64,000 nt of DNA from Cheiracanthium punctorium. Its lineage: Eukaryota > Arthropoda > Arachnida > Araneae > Cheiracanthiidae. The position numbers and the translations under genes are program-made. A model generated the notes under the pieces. That model was given only the letters and a program-made list of their open reading frames with translations, was not told where the DNA came from and ran no database searches. The stretch is taken from NCBI GenBank assembly GCA_038373885.1, contig JAWZYV010013175.1, forward strand, positions 434,001 to 498,000, given 5' to 3'. Below, piece after piece: positions 23,881 to 33,829 of the stretch. Each line of letters opens with the position of its first letter. Position 1 is the stretch's first letter.

Positions 23881-26748
23881 TATTACTCCTTATTAATTGC
23901 CTTCTGAACTACGCTTCTGAATGAACTCTTCGCTCTTATTCCTTACTATTAACCACTCGATTAGTTTTATGGTCACACTTGGATTTTTCTTCTCTTCGAC
24001 ACCCCTTCTTCAGTATTTCATAAAAAAAGGGAATTTAATCAGTTGTGCTTAGAGACTTAATGTACGCAATTTTTTTAATATATTAAGTAAGCAAGAAAGA
24101 ATGACATCATTAATTAACTCCTTTTGAATTATTAAAAGAGGCGTTTTTTATTTCAGTATATTATCATTGCTTTACTTAACGGTTTGGTTTATGGTGGTTA
24201 GGGTGATTCAAAACTTTGCGTCAGAAATATATAGTGAGATAGAGTAGACCAAGAGAATTCAGAGTCGCATAGAAATGCAGGGTCGGAAACATTGTCTTTA
24301 TTTACCTGTTAATAATCAATTTGGAAGAAGTTTTGAAGTAACAGTGAACCTATGTCATAAACTAATGCACTTTTCACAGACAACACTTAACCTAAATTGG
24401 TAGTTTACGAATTCTATTTCATTTCATTGTTGAAAGCGTCGTAGAAAAAAGCTCATTGCGTTTGAAACTCGATTGAGAAATTAGACAAACACTCTAAGAA
24501 TTCTTCCAAAATGATTATTAACCTAAAATGCATGAATTTTAAATACGGTCGCTCGATAGTAACAAGTTTAAGCTAAATTTCCTATATCAGTTTGCGAATA
24601 ACTGATTAATATTTCCAAAAACACGCAGAAAAAAGAAGCATGTCAGTCCTTTACCGTTCACAAAATCGATCATTTATCATTTATTATCGATCATATATTA
24701 TTTATATATTCAGTATATTTTATACACGAAATTGGTGTAAGAAATTCGGCTTCTACTCTAATCGGAACTGAAAAATACGATTATATATGCATCTCTATGA
24801 ATTTAAGGGATTGCAAATAAATGAACACCATGTTTCCCACCCGTCATTGCTATATGATTCTGAATTGTGTTGGTTTCCTCTATCAGCCTTTACATTTTTC
24901 ACAAATTTATGAATCATTCGGTATCAAACTAGAAGCCCGTCACAGTCAAAGGCAATTACACCGGGCACTAGAAAAATCATTCGACAAAAAATACGTCTAC
25001 ACTCAATATATTTCAACTTCGTCCATCTAAAATAAATAACTTTAGATACAATTTTTGATATATTACTAAATCTAATTTCATGCTCTTCTGGAAACGCACG
25101 GAAACTTTTCGCATTCGAACGATTTCGTTTTCTGTAAACCGGCCCTCTTATATCAGATTCATGGCAGACGAAATTCATTTTATTTGCGAAAAAAAAAGAA
25201 CTGCGTAATCTAGAAAAACTATTTTAAATGAATGAATCACAATCTCCCCTTCAAAGCCAGATATTCGTGAAGTAAATAAACGTAATTCTCACTCGATTCT
25301 CCTAATTTTATCACACAAATAATTCACCTCTTTTACCATCAGAAATGTTGCATAATTATGAAAATTTTCAAGCGGATCGCGTGTATATGTTATTACCCTT
25401 TGTCTGCTTAACTTTGCAATATTTTTGCAGTAATGGCGGTAAAAGTTTTATCTTCGAGAAGGTTGCCCGGAACTGTTAGGAGTCAGTGAGTCAGGGAACA
25501 GCATAACTACTTAGTAGGATAACAGGTAATTTCGGAATTTATAGTATTTCTAAGAAAGGGTATTTTGAAGACTTAGTTAAAACAAAAATATTTATTGTGT
25601 GATAGTAAAATAATCAAATATATGTCGATCGAGTGTATGCAGCTTCCACCGCGAATTTCGTTAGTACTTAAGATGACATGTGCATACCACGCTATATACA
25701 GTTTTTCCCCAAAAAAGTGGCAATTGGCTTTAATTCTTTATCTATCAGAGATAAGTGGGTGATGTAAATTGCAGAAATATTCAAAATAACGTAGTAGAAG
25801 ACGTACAGCTGCGGAAAAAAAAGTCTCACTTGCTCTTTATATCGGCATCGTTCGTCGTATAGCAAAGTTATATACACCATTCGTTTTCAAATAAAGCATA
25901 CTTTAATTTACTATTAATTTAATTTGCATAAGGGGCCGTCTTCATATTTAATTATGCATCAAATTAATTTTTCTCAATGACAATACTGTATTTTGACTTT
26001 ATTAAACGAAAGAAAACCTTCAAATTACCCTAAATATAAATTTTCACCAATTTTCTACGATAATTTCCGGATATATTGCGAGTTATTTTTTGCGCGTTTT
26101 TAAGGGACTTTCTACAAATTGAAAAGCGCTATTTGTAGGTTCCGAACTTTTCGCCTTTCATACATTTCGCTCGAGAGAGTTAAAAGAAATAAATGTTATT
26201 TTCAAGCAAAATATTGTTACCATCTCTCTTAAAGTTTTTTGTACTGAGAATATCAAGGGTAGAAAGTAGAATGTTTAGTCAGAGGTCCAAATGACCCGTG
26301 AATTCAAAACTTACTGGACTCGTACTCAAGACTTAAAGGAAAAATGCAAAACGACTGCTCACGATTCTGAAAATCTTTCTAATTTTGAAATTGTTATTAA
26401 GTATTTCCCTTCATGGTTCTCTTAGACAGGTGAAATGTTGGCAGGTATGAGTGGCTGTTCTCTGCTCTTCTGACTGCAAGCATGAATGTTACCCAGCTAC
26501 GATCGAACTAGAAGAACGGTTTATTGATAGAAAATTTATTTGTTTGAATTTCATGTAAAAAACGCAGTTATTTTTGTGCTGAGCCAATACTATCACTGTG
26601 TTTGCTATTTCACTTTCTTCATTTAATATTATTGTCTACAATGAGCAATATTCTTATAAGACTTTTCGTGGTACTTCAATTTATTATCAGATTAAAATTT
26701 AGACAGAAAAACGTGATTTTGAATGTTTTTTGAATGTTTGCGAAAATA
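23881..26748. other. AT-rich stretch, no gene; contains one small repeat
   Basis: Open frames are 62-84 codons without recognisable motifs. The only supported item is the minus-strand repeat at 25796-25875. Confidence 0.5.
25796..25875 (-). repeat. Short dispersed repeat, copy 1
   Basis: On the minus strand it reads AACTTTGCTATACGACGA ... AGCAAGTGAGAC, a T-run, then CCGCAGCTGTAC. It matches 27604-27676 on the plus strand, AACTTTGCTGTTCTACGA ... TACAAGTGGGAC, a T-run, then CCGCAGCCGTAC. The mobile type is unknown. Confidence 0.45.
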
Positions 26749-26900
26749 TGGGGAAGTCCAAAGACCTAATGTTTCCAATACTAAAAAAGGTCAAATTCAT
26801 GCCTGGAATGTGTAGGATGTTAGTCTTTCAGAAATAGGATGATGTATCAGAAGACATATACATCTACTGCATCTAATTCTATAACAGGAAAATATTTTAT
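26749..26900 (+). pseudogene. Possible N-terminal fragment of a Tc1-like transposase
   Basis: The translation begins MGKSKDL. After a frameshift it continues with GQIHAWNV, a stop, and DVSLSEIG. This resembles the start of Tc1-like transposases, where a short basic leader is followed by a helix-turn-helix of the form G-Q-I...L-S-x-x-E-I-G. The stretch is short and broken, and no terminal repeats were identified, so it is a tentative call. Confidence 0.3.
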
Positions 26901-27603
26901 TTGGGGGATATGATAGCGGACGCAGCAATAGAAGCTTTATAGAATCACCACCAAACTCTAAAAACCTCTAATTTATTTGCTTCAAATTTTGATTTTTTTT
27001 AATATTGCTATCTTTTACTGTGTTTTTGAGCAAAAGAAAACTAATTTACGCTTATTTTAAGCAGTTTTCAAAAAATTGTCACTTAATAAATTTATATATG
27101 GTCCCTTAACTCATGAAATAACACAAATTTGAAATTTTGCACAGCCATGTAATATTACTTTCTGCATCTATTTCCATCGAAATTTGGCTAGGTCGCTATT
27201 CATAATTTTTTTTAATATTAATTTAAAATTCATAATTCATATTAATAATTTATTAAAAAATCATAATAATAGTGAATTATGTTTGGGTCGTTTAGTTCTA
27301 ATAGTACGAATAAAAATCAGCTTCTTTCTGTCAATATTATATAAGATATGATTTAAAGTATGAAAAAATATTTTAACATATGGGGAGGGGGATTTTGGGT
27401 GCTCATAACTCATCCATTTTCGGTTCAAATTTATTGAAAAATGGGTATCCGGGGTCAAAATGAGCTAAATTTTTGAAATATGAAGTGAAATCTAGGGGTT
27501 GCTATTGGGGAAAAAAAGTTGGTGTGAATTTTAATATGTAGATGGCTCTTACATAATTTTTCGCACAGATAATTAAACTGTACGTCAGTCGAAAACGATT
27601 GGT

Positions 27604-27676
27604 ATCTGTAACTTTGCTGTTCTACGATCGATGGCCAAAAAAAGTACAAGTGGGACTTTTTTTTTCCGCAGCCGTA
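27604..27676 (+). repeat. Short dispersed repeat, copy 2
   Basis: Inverted partner of 25796-25875, about 1.8 kb away. See that entry for the shared sequence. Confidence 0.45.
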
Positions 27677-28075
27677 CAAACAATTTCTCAGTTAATAAAA
27701 TGTGTCCCATACTTAATGAGGTGATGGACAAAATTTGAGAATTTCTTTTTGAAAAGTTTCAGAGATATGATGATTAAAGTATGGCGTCTTAAACCATTTT
27801 TTATTGGCCATCGAAGTTAAAATATCACGACGGATGATCGCATTTCAGGTATCATACAGAAATTACGAAATAATTTTTTCTTACTCTATTAATGAACATT
27901 TACATTCAAATTCGTGTATAAACCCAGATATCTTTGTTTAACGATATGTGACACGTTTTATTATGAAATTGCTTCAGTAATTAAATTTTTACAGTAACAT
28001 GTAATCAAAAATTAACGTAAATTTAGATCACAAATTAAAAAATTCATAAAGATGCTTTGAAAAACAATTAAACCG

Positions 28076-28216
28076 TCATTTATTCTCATTGACACTCATT
28101 GGACCTCGTCTTAAGCGTTTCATACGCCGGTATTCTTTCAGAGTAGCTGAATAATTGCTACCATTCTGATAGAATATCTTCACTTGCAATGCACGTTCCT
28201 TCTTATTCAGAGTCAT
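28076..28216 (-). pseudogene. N-terminal helix-turn-helix of a Tc1/mariner-like transposase
   Basis: The 46-residue frame begins MTLNKKERALQVKIFYQNG and continues NYSATLKEYRRMKRLRRGP before a TGA. The pattern (basic leader, A-L-x-V-x-x-F-Y-Q-N-G, then an R-R-x-K-x-L-R-R-G helix) is the N-terminal DNA-binding helix-turn-helix found in many arthropod Tc1/mariner-like transposases. The rest of the gene, including the catalytic domain, is absent. It differs in sequence from the DD41D element at 21.3 kb, so it belongs to another family. Confidence 0.6.
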
Positions 28217-28466
28217 GATTGGCCATTACTCAATGTTGTCTTGTTTTTACACTGTTCGGTGGGCTTAAAATTTGCATATATGACGTCCATAAGCATTGAA
28301 ACACGATATAGCGCCATCTATCGGGTGAAAATGGGGATTTTTTTAAATTGCATATTTGACTTGCGCATGTTCTGAAACGTGTAGATACCAAGTTTCACTG
28401 AAATAACCCTGGTAGTTTTCTCTCCAGTACCCCTTGAACACTTGCTGTTTAATTATGGCCACCCTG
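28076..28466 (-). mobile_element. 5' end of a Tc1/mariner-like transposon, truncated
   Basis: Read on the minus strand, the piece starts with CAGGGTGGCCATAATTAAAC, a typical CAGGGTGG-type terminus, at 28466. It runs through an untranslated leader of about 250 bp containing ATAGATGGCGCTATATCG, then enters a transposase start at 28216. The right half of the element is missing or unrecognisable below 28076. The outer base pair is followed by CA rather than TA, so the target site has decayed. A TA microsatellite abuts the end. Confidence 0.55.
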
Positions 28467-28468
28467 CA

Positions 28469-28469
28469 C

Positions 28470-28503
<34 letters not shown>

Positions 28504-28507
28504 ATAT
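28469..28507. repeat. TA/GTAT microsatellite
   Basis: A TA run of about 24 bp followed by TGTATGTATG and TATATATG. It sits directly against the truncated transposon end. Confidence 0.9.
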
Positions 28508-28509
28508 GA

Positions 28510-29596
28510 GCTAGTGTGTTTTATTTTTACTTCTTGTAAATGAGTATGAATTTACAATTTCACTTAAGATATAAGTATGAAAGCTAACGGTATTTAGAAT
28601 TTTAATTTCTATTGCTTTACTGCCAGCATTAATTAAGAACAAACATAGAAACATCTATTATAGTAGGATTATTAGAATGCTAAACTCATGACATGCCTTA
28701 CTTACTGATATTATATATTTATTTCTTACTCTACAATCTGAATTCACTAAGTTAAAATATTTTTTAATGTATATTAAACTGGCTTAATACAGCAAATTTC
28801 ATACAAGCTGTTTGAGTGGATTTGGATTATCGAACTCATTTTACGACTATCTTGCTACAAAATAAAACGTGCAAAACTCATAAAATTTGAATTAGAAAAA
28901 TTTTTATGGGCAATATTTCAAAACATAATGGAGAAAAATATGCAAATTTATACAAAGAGAATTGCTTTTGGAATAATTATTTCAGAAAAGAATGAGAAAA
29001 AAATTTCATTTTAGGGTAATAAGATTTTAAAATATTGGGCGTTTTTATAGTATGGAGTAGAAATAAATTTACTCAGGGGAAAAAGTTTTATTCTTATGCA
29101 TTTCATATTTTCTCTATCAAGATTTATCTTACGATAGCTTCAAATGATGTTCTGTGTTATTTTTCTCCGCATTTCTATGAAAATATGTTTAAAATACTTT
29201 TATTTCATTAAAAATATCTCCATATTAATACACTGAAAAAGTTAAATATGCTCAATAGTGATACGCTGTTCAAATTATAACCCATTGAAACAGAAATACA
29301 ATGCCTTGCGTTGTTGTCTCTAGCACATGTCATTAAAATCTTGGAACGCATCGAGTTAGTCTATAGGGAGTAGTAGAAAATGTAAATAATCTTATATAAG
29401 GTGTATTAAAAAGAATATTGAAATATTGCACATTTTATTACTTATAACATCTTTATTTTGCACCTCATTTGGAAATTATTCAGTATTTAGCACTACAGTG
29501 CTATTAAAATCAAACAATTTTTTTTTAGCGTCGACATAACTTGTCTACATGATTTTTCACGGCGAGGCACTTTCAGATTTGTGTTTGCCAGGTAAT
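28510..29596. other. AT-rich stretch with no recognised gene
   Basis: No open frame of note, repeats or RNA genes were recognised up to the target duplication of copy B. Confidence 0.5.
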
Positions 29597-29771
29597 GTGT
29601 AGGGTAGGGTGGTGCGAAAAACAATTTTATTTGAAATTCGAAACGCTACCATGTGGAATAGTTGCGATTTTGATAGTAAAATTAAACCCTGAAATTTAAA
29701 TGAAATTGTTTAACATCTTAGGCCTCCTCAAGATCCACGAATTTTGAAAATTATAGGAAAAAATGCTTTAA

Positions 29772-30150
29772 AATCAACTGATCTTTTCATTAAAGTAAAA
29801 AAAAAATATTAAATGTCACCAAGTTATTTATTTGCACGTTTGAGTATATAAACATTTGTAAAAAGCTAGCAGATGTAAAATTAATTCTTAGGCCTCCCCA
29901 AATCCCTTATATTTTGCCATTTTTACTCGAAAAATAGCCCGATAAATTGAATAAACAATCTCGTCTACATCCACTTCATTACCAGCATGAGCTTGATATT
30001 AACAAATCTCACCCTCTCACACACTTTTTGTAAACATTGTCCCTATTTTCAGCTTGCATTCTTCTTTAAATTAGTAATGATTAAAGGGGGTGGTGGTGGA
30101 AGGGGGCGACAGCCTCCCTTTTCGAGAAAAAATAAATTAATGTAAAACAT
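29772..30150 (+). repeat. Subterminal segment of copy B, first copy
   Basis: It contains TTTAAAATCAACTGATCTTTT and continues through CATTTTTACTCGAAAAATAG to a G-rich stretch with GGGGGTGGTGGTGGAAGGGGGCGA. The same ~380 bp occur at 30835-31230 in the same orientation with few differences, about 1.06 kb downstream. Confidence 0.8.
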
Positions 30151-30339
30151 CCTATTTTACTTCCTTTTTTTCCCGCTTTGTTGTAGAACAACTATTTTGG
30201 AGTGTGAATTTTGTTTACTTTACTTCAGTAAAAATGCAAGAAAATTTACGGACAGGGAACCGTGACCGGTCGCTTGTAAAGGGTTGTGTGGTCTCTTCTA
30301 GAACAGCTTTTAACATTAAGCAAATAGGGTAAAAATGGT

Positions 30340-30410
30340 GCCTTAATAAATTGGCCATTGGAGGAGGGGGTCGTTTAATAGAGGTGGTCCCTCATAGAAG
30401 TTTCACTGTA
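30340..30410 (-). mobile_element. Terminal fragment of a pogo/Tigger-like MITE
   Basis: On the minus strand it begins TACAGTGAAACTTCTATGAGG and continues GACCACCTCTATTAAACGACC. CAGTG-A-ACCT termini next to TA, followed by GACCACC, are typical of pogo/Tigger-type elements. A related end in the other orientation is at 36682. No opposite end was found. Confidence 0.5.
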
Positions 30411-30582
30411 TTTTCTATTAAGACTGTAGTGCTAGAATGCATCGCAAAATATTGTAATCTTTCAATTTAATATTTCTTCATATTATTGCCTCTAGACTAG
30501 TATCTAATCCAAGCGTACAGTTTAAGAAAATAATTTGTAAAATAACATGCACATGAAAAAATTCTGTGATCCACTTGTCTAC

Positions 30583-30742
30583 ATTTCACTGCATCGTAAC
30601 TCTTCGGACAGAAAAAGTAGTTTTACAAGCAATGAAAAATTTGAGATTTTCAAGTATAATCATTGATTGCATTTCACTGCATCATAACCCTTCGGACTGA
30701 AAAAGAAGTTTTACAGGCAGCGGAAGTTTTTAAGATTTTGAA
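30583..30742 (+). repeat. Tandem duplication of an ~80 bp unit
   Basis: ATTTCACTGCATCGTAACTCTTCGGAC at 30586 is repeated as ATTTCACTGCATCATAACCCTTCGGAC at 30669. Each is followed by a GAAAAAG-AGTTTTACA block and a GATTTT block. There are two units only, with moderate divergence. Confidence 0.6.
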
Positions 30743-30781
30743 ATTTCATTGTTATCTCTCTGATCAAACTAGTCTGATTAA

Positions 30782-30834
30782 TAGGGTTGTGCGGAAAACA
30801 TTTTTTTTTTTAAATTCGAAACGTTACCATGTGC
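30782..30834 (+). repeat. Inner, deleted left terminus of a copy-B-type element
   Basis: TAGGGTTGTGCGGAAAAC followed by AAATTCGAAACGTTACCATG matches the outer left terminus at 29605, but ~100 bp is missing before the repeated segment begins at 30835. It could be the true left end of the coding element, with the outer end belonging to another copy. Confidence 0.6.
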
Positions 30835-31324
30835 AATGTCCTTTAAAATCAACTGATCTTTTCATTAAAGAAAAAAAAAATATTAAATGTCACCAGGTTA
30901 TTTATTTGCACGTTTGAGTATATAAACATTTCTAAGAAGCTAGCAGATGTAAAATTAATTCTTAGGCCTCCTAAATCCCTTACATTTTGCCATTTTTACT
31001 CGAAAAATAGCCCGATAAATTGGATAAACACAAACTCGTCTACATCCACTTCATTACCAGCATGAGCTTGATATTAACAAATCTCACCCTCTCACATACT
31101 TTTTGTAAACATTGTCCTTATTTTCAGCTTGCATTCTTCTTTAAATTAGTAATGATTAAAGGGGGTGGTGGTGGAAGGGGGCGACCACCCCCTTTTCCGA
31201 GAAAAAAGAAATTAATGTAAAACATCTTATTTTACTTTCATAAAATGGATGTATATGTCAATCTTCAAACTGCTCCCGCCGACAAACTAACCCCCCTCCC
31301 GACAAACCTTCATTAATCCGCGAC

Positions 31325-32680
31325 TGCCTGGTCACAAGATCATAGCTTTCTTTTCAGACGGTAGGCGGAATGAAACTCTTACAATTACGAAAAGGGATGG
31401 TAGCAAGTGGCATAAAAGAAAAGTATGGGAGGAGCATATTACACTAGTTGAAGTACCCGGTTTTGTCAATTTGGACATTTTGCATCGAAGAGCAAGAGCT
31501 CAAAGGACATTTTCGATGGTATCTTCAACTTATTAAATGAGAAAGCTTTTGATTTATCAGAATTAGCCTTCACCGGAATTCATGGGGAAGTGACTAATAC
31601 CGGTGTAAATGCAGATGTTATTAGACGCCTTGAAGAAAAGCGCAATTCTCCCGTGCATTGGACAAATATGTCAATTTCATTTTAACAAACTGCCTTTATG
31701 CCACCTTACAAAAGTAGTCCACCGGAAACATCAAGTCAAAGGGCATTCAGTGGATTGATTCGTAAGTCCATGAAGACGTGAACTAACCTCCCTACCATTA
31801 AGTTTCGGGAAACTGAATTTTCGTTTGAGTCCGATATTGATTTTGGAGATCTTAGCACTGATCAACGTTATTTGTGGGAAATTTGTAAGGATGTTTCCTC
31901 TGGTTATTGCCCACAAGGTCTAGCAAATAGAGACCCTGAAAAACTTTCCCGTTCTCGCCAACTAACGTTCGCAAATCGCATTTTGGTTCGTATTTTGGAA
32001 CATCTTATCCAACATCATAAGTTATTGTATTAGCCACATTCGTAATGAAAGTATACGCGCCAACATGGATCAGAATCAAGTACAAAAGTGCCTTTCAGAA
32101 TGAGCCAAAGAATTTGCAATATTTTATATCTCGGTTTCAGTATCTCGCAGATAATTTAAAGGGTATAATAAAAAACGTTCTTCAAAACAACACGTATTTT
32201 GTTCATGCAGAAAATGTACTCGCTGCAATATTATTTGAAGACAGAATATCTGTCCATCAGCTTGCCATTCAGCGTATCATAAAGGCCAGAAAATTTTCGG
32301 AACAAACAACGAGCATTAGAAGGTTTCAGATTCCAAAGGTGAATATCGAAAGCAATGACTATATTGACCTTATCCATTTGCAAGAATGTGCTGAGACTGA
32401 GCCTCCCATTACAAAGAAATGGACAAATAGTGTCTTACAGGAATTACTGAAGTCGGATAAACATCCAAGCGCTTGCGATATATTTCTTAAAATACCCTGC
32501 CATTCACAAGCAGTTGAGAGGATGATTTGGATTCTGACAAAATCTGCTCTTCATGTGTGTGGCCTCCATGCAAGCGATGGATTCATCCGAGCAAAAACAT
32601 TCGATAGGAAGCTAATGCCATGTTTTGAAAAAAAGTCTGATTTCCGAGTGAAAAAACCTACTCCTTGCATGAGAAGGTAA
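31325..32680 (+). pseudogene. Decayed transposase of copy B (hAT-like family)
   Basis: Family blocks appear in order across frameshifts: an FFSDGRRNETLTI block near 31345-31390; WEEHITLVEVPGF from ~31425; a degenerate GIHGEVTNTGVNADVIRRLEE at ~31575-31640, with H where copies A and C have D; W-T-N-M-S-I-S-F-N-K-L-P-L-C-H-L across a frame change, where the CxxH pair is lost; AFSGLIRKS; then LSTDQRYLWEICKDV followed by SGYCPQGLANRDPEKLSRSR. The last 211 codons (32045-32680) are open. They begin MKVYAPTWIRIK and contain AIQRIIKARK, IRRFQIP and the C-terminal CHSQAVERMIWILTKSA. That block is shared with copy C (CHSQAVIRHVRLLTQAS) and, more distantly, copy A. Catalysis is probably lost, since D and CxxH are replaced. 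The long open C-terminal part may simply be younger relative to its mutations. Confidence 0.7.
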
Positions 32681-32746
32681 GATTAATATCTTCTCTATTC
32701 ACATATCTTTGCGTACCATTTTCAGTGAAAAACGCTCAACTTCAAA

Positions 32747-32773
32747 GGACTCCCCAAGGAATTTGGGGAGTCC
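32747..32773. other. Perfect 11 bp hairpin in the right inverted repeat of copy B
   Basis: GGACTCCCCAA, a 5-nt loop (GGAAT), then TTGGGGAGTCC. The left arm has the half sequence CCTCCCCAAATCCCTT at the equivalent place, without the full palindrome. Confidence 0.75.
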
Positions 32774-33254
32774 AAAGAATTAATTTTACATCGTCTAGCT
32801 TTCTACAAATGTTTATATACTCAAAAGTGCAAATAAATAGCCTGGTGATATTTAACATTTTTATTATTTTTTTAATGAAAAGAGCAGTTGAGTTTAAAGC
32901 TTTTTTCCTATAATTTCCAAAATTCGTGGATCTTGAGGAGGCCTAAGATATTAAACAATTTCGTCCAAATTTCAGGGTTTAATTTTACGATCAAAATCGC
33001 AACTATTGCACGTGGTGATGTTTCAAATTTAAAAACAAATGTTTTTCGCACCACCCTAGTGCAGGGGGGATGGGGGGGGTGATAACATTTTTAAAGTCGC
33101 AAAAGGTTCGCCATTTTTGATAACTGTTTACCCAGTTTGATGCCAAAAAATATTTTCACATGTAATTCAGAGCAGTGTTTCAAAACTGAACCAAGTTTGA
33201 CGATTTATTCCAAGTTTGGCTAGAAACTGACAAAAGCGACGCTTTATTACTAAT

Positions 33255-33820
33255 AAATAGTACAGTTAGAATATGCCTGGCGGAGATTGTAAATACTTTT
33301 AGTAATTTTAATACAGATTTAAATTCCGAAGAAGTGTTTTATGGAACACAAAAGACAAGTACTGTACACTCATAGATTATGATACACTTTCCAAATGGTA
33401 TTTATAAATGTGAAGTATAATTAGAATATGCCTGGCAAAGATTGTTAAACAGTTTTTGTAGGCGATTTTAATATTCATTTCAATTTGAAAGAAGTTTTTT
33501 ATGGAACATTGAAGACAAATTCAGTACACTTTTAGATTATGATGCCAGTTCCAGACAGTATTTAAAATGGTACAGTATATTTGGAATATGCTTGACGAAG
33601 ATGGAAAAACAGCTTTAGTAAGCAATTTTAAGATAGACTTCAATTCCAAAAGGGAATTTCGTGAAGTAAGGAAGAAAAATAAAGCTCACTCATGAATAAT
33701 AATAAACTTCACAACTTAATGGAATAAGGAAGAAAAATAGGTACGACGCATGGATTATGATGAGCTTTTAATATATGGCACTTTAGTGCATATTTAAAGT
33801 ATAATACTAATTTAGATTTT
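33255..33820 (+). repeat. Tandem repeat of a ~160 bp unit, about 3.5 copies
   Basis: Unit starts are visible at ~33263 (AGTTAGAATATGCCTGGCGG), ~33419 (AATTAGAATATGCCTGGCAA) and ~33580 (ATTTGGAATATGCTTGACGA). A degenerate fourth unit ends near 33820. Each unit then has AGATTG/GATGG, a TTTTAGTA block, AATTC-AAGAAG, ATGGAACA and TAGATTATGATG. Spacings of 156 and 161 bp make this a short satellite-like array, starting ~200 bp from the right end of copy B. Confidence 0.75.
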
Positions 33821-33829
33821 TTTCGTTCA

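Larger units (their letters stand above)
29605..33058 (+). mobile_element. Copy B of the TAGGG-ended hAT-like transposon, 3.45 kb
   Basis: The left end is TAGGGTGGTGCGAAAAAC and the right end, in reverse complement, is identical for those 18 bases. Inverted repeats of roughly 300 bp follow (29605-29908 and 32755-33058). The element is flanked by GTGTAGGG (29597-29604) and GTGCAGGG (33059-33066), an 8 bp target duplication with one mismatch. The interior encodes a decayed transposase of the same family as copies A and C. The left side is complex: a second, inner left end starts at 30782 and ~380 bp of subterminal sequence is present twice. Confidence 0.75.

Noticed and set aside
33062..33081. 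G-rich tract as a possible G-quadruplex regulatory element
   Set aside because: It overlaps the target site of copy B and is one of several G/C runs in TE debris; nothing indicates regulation.
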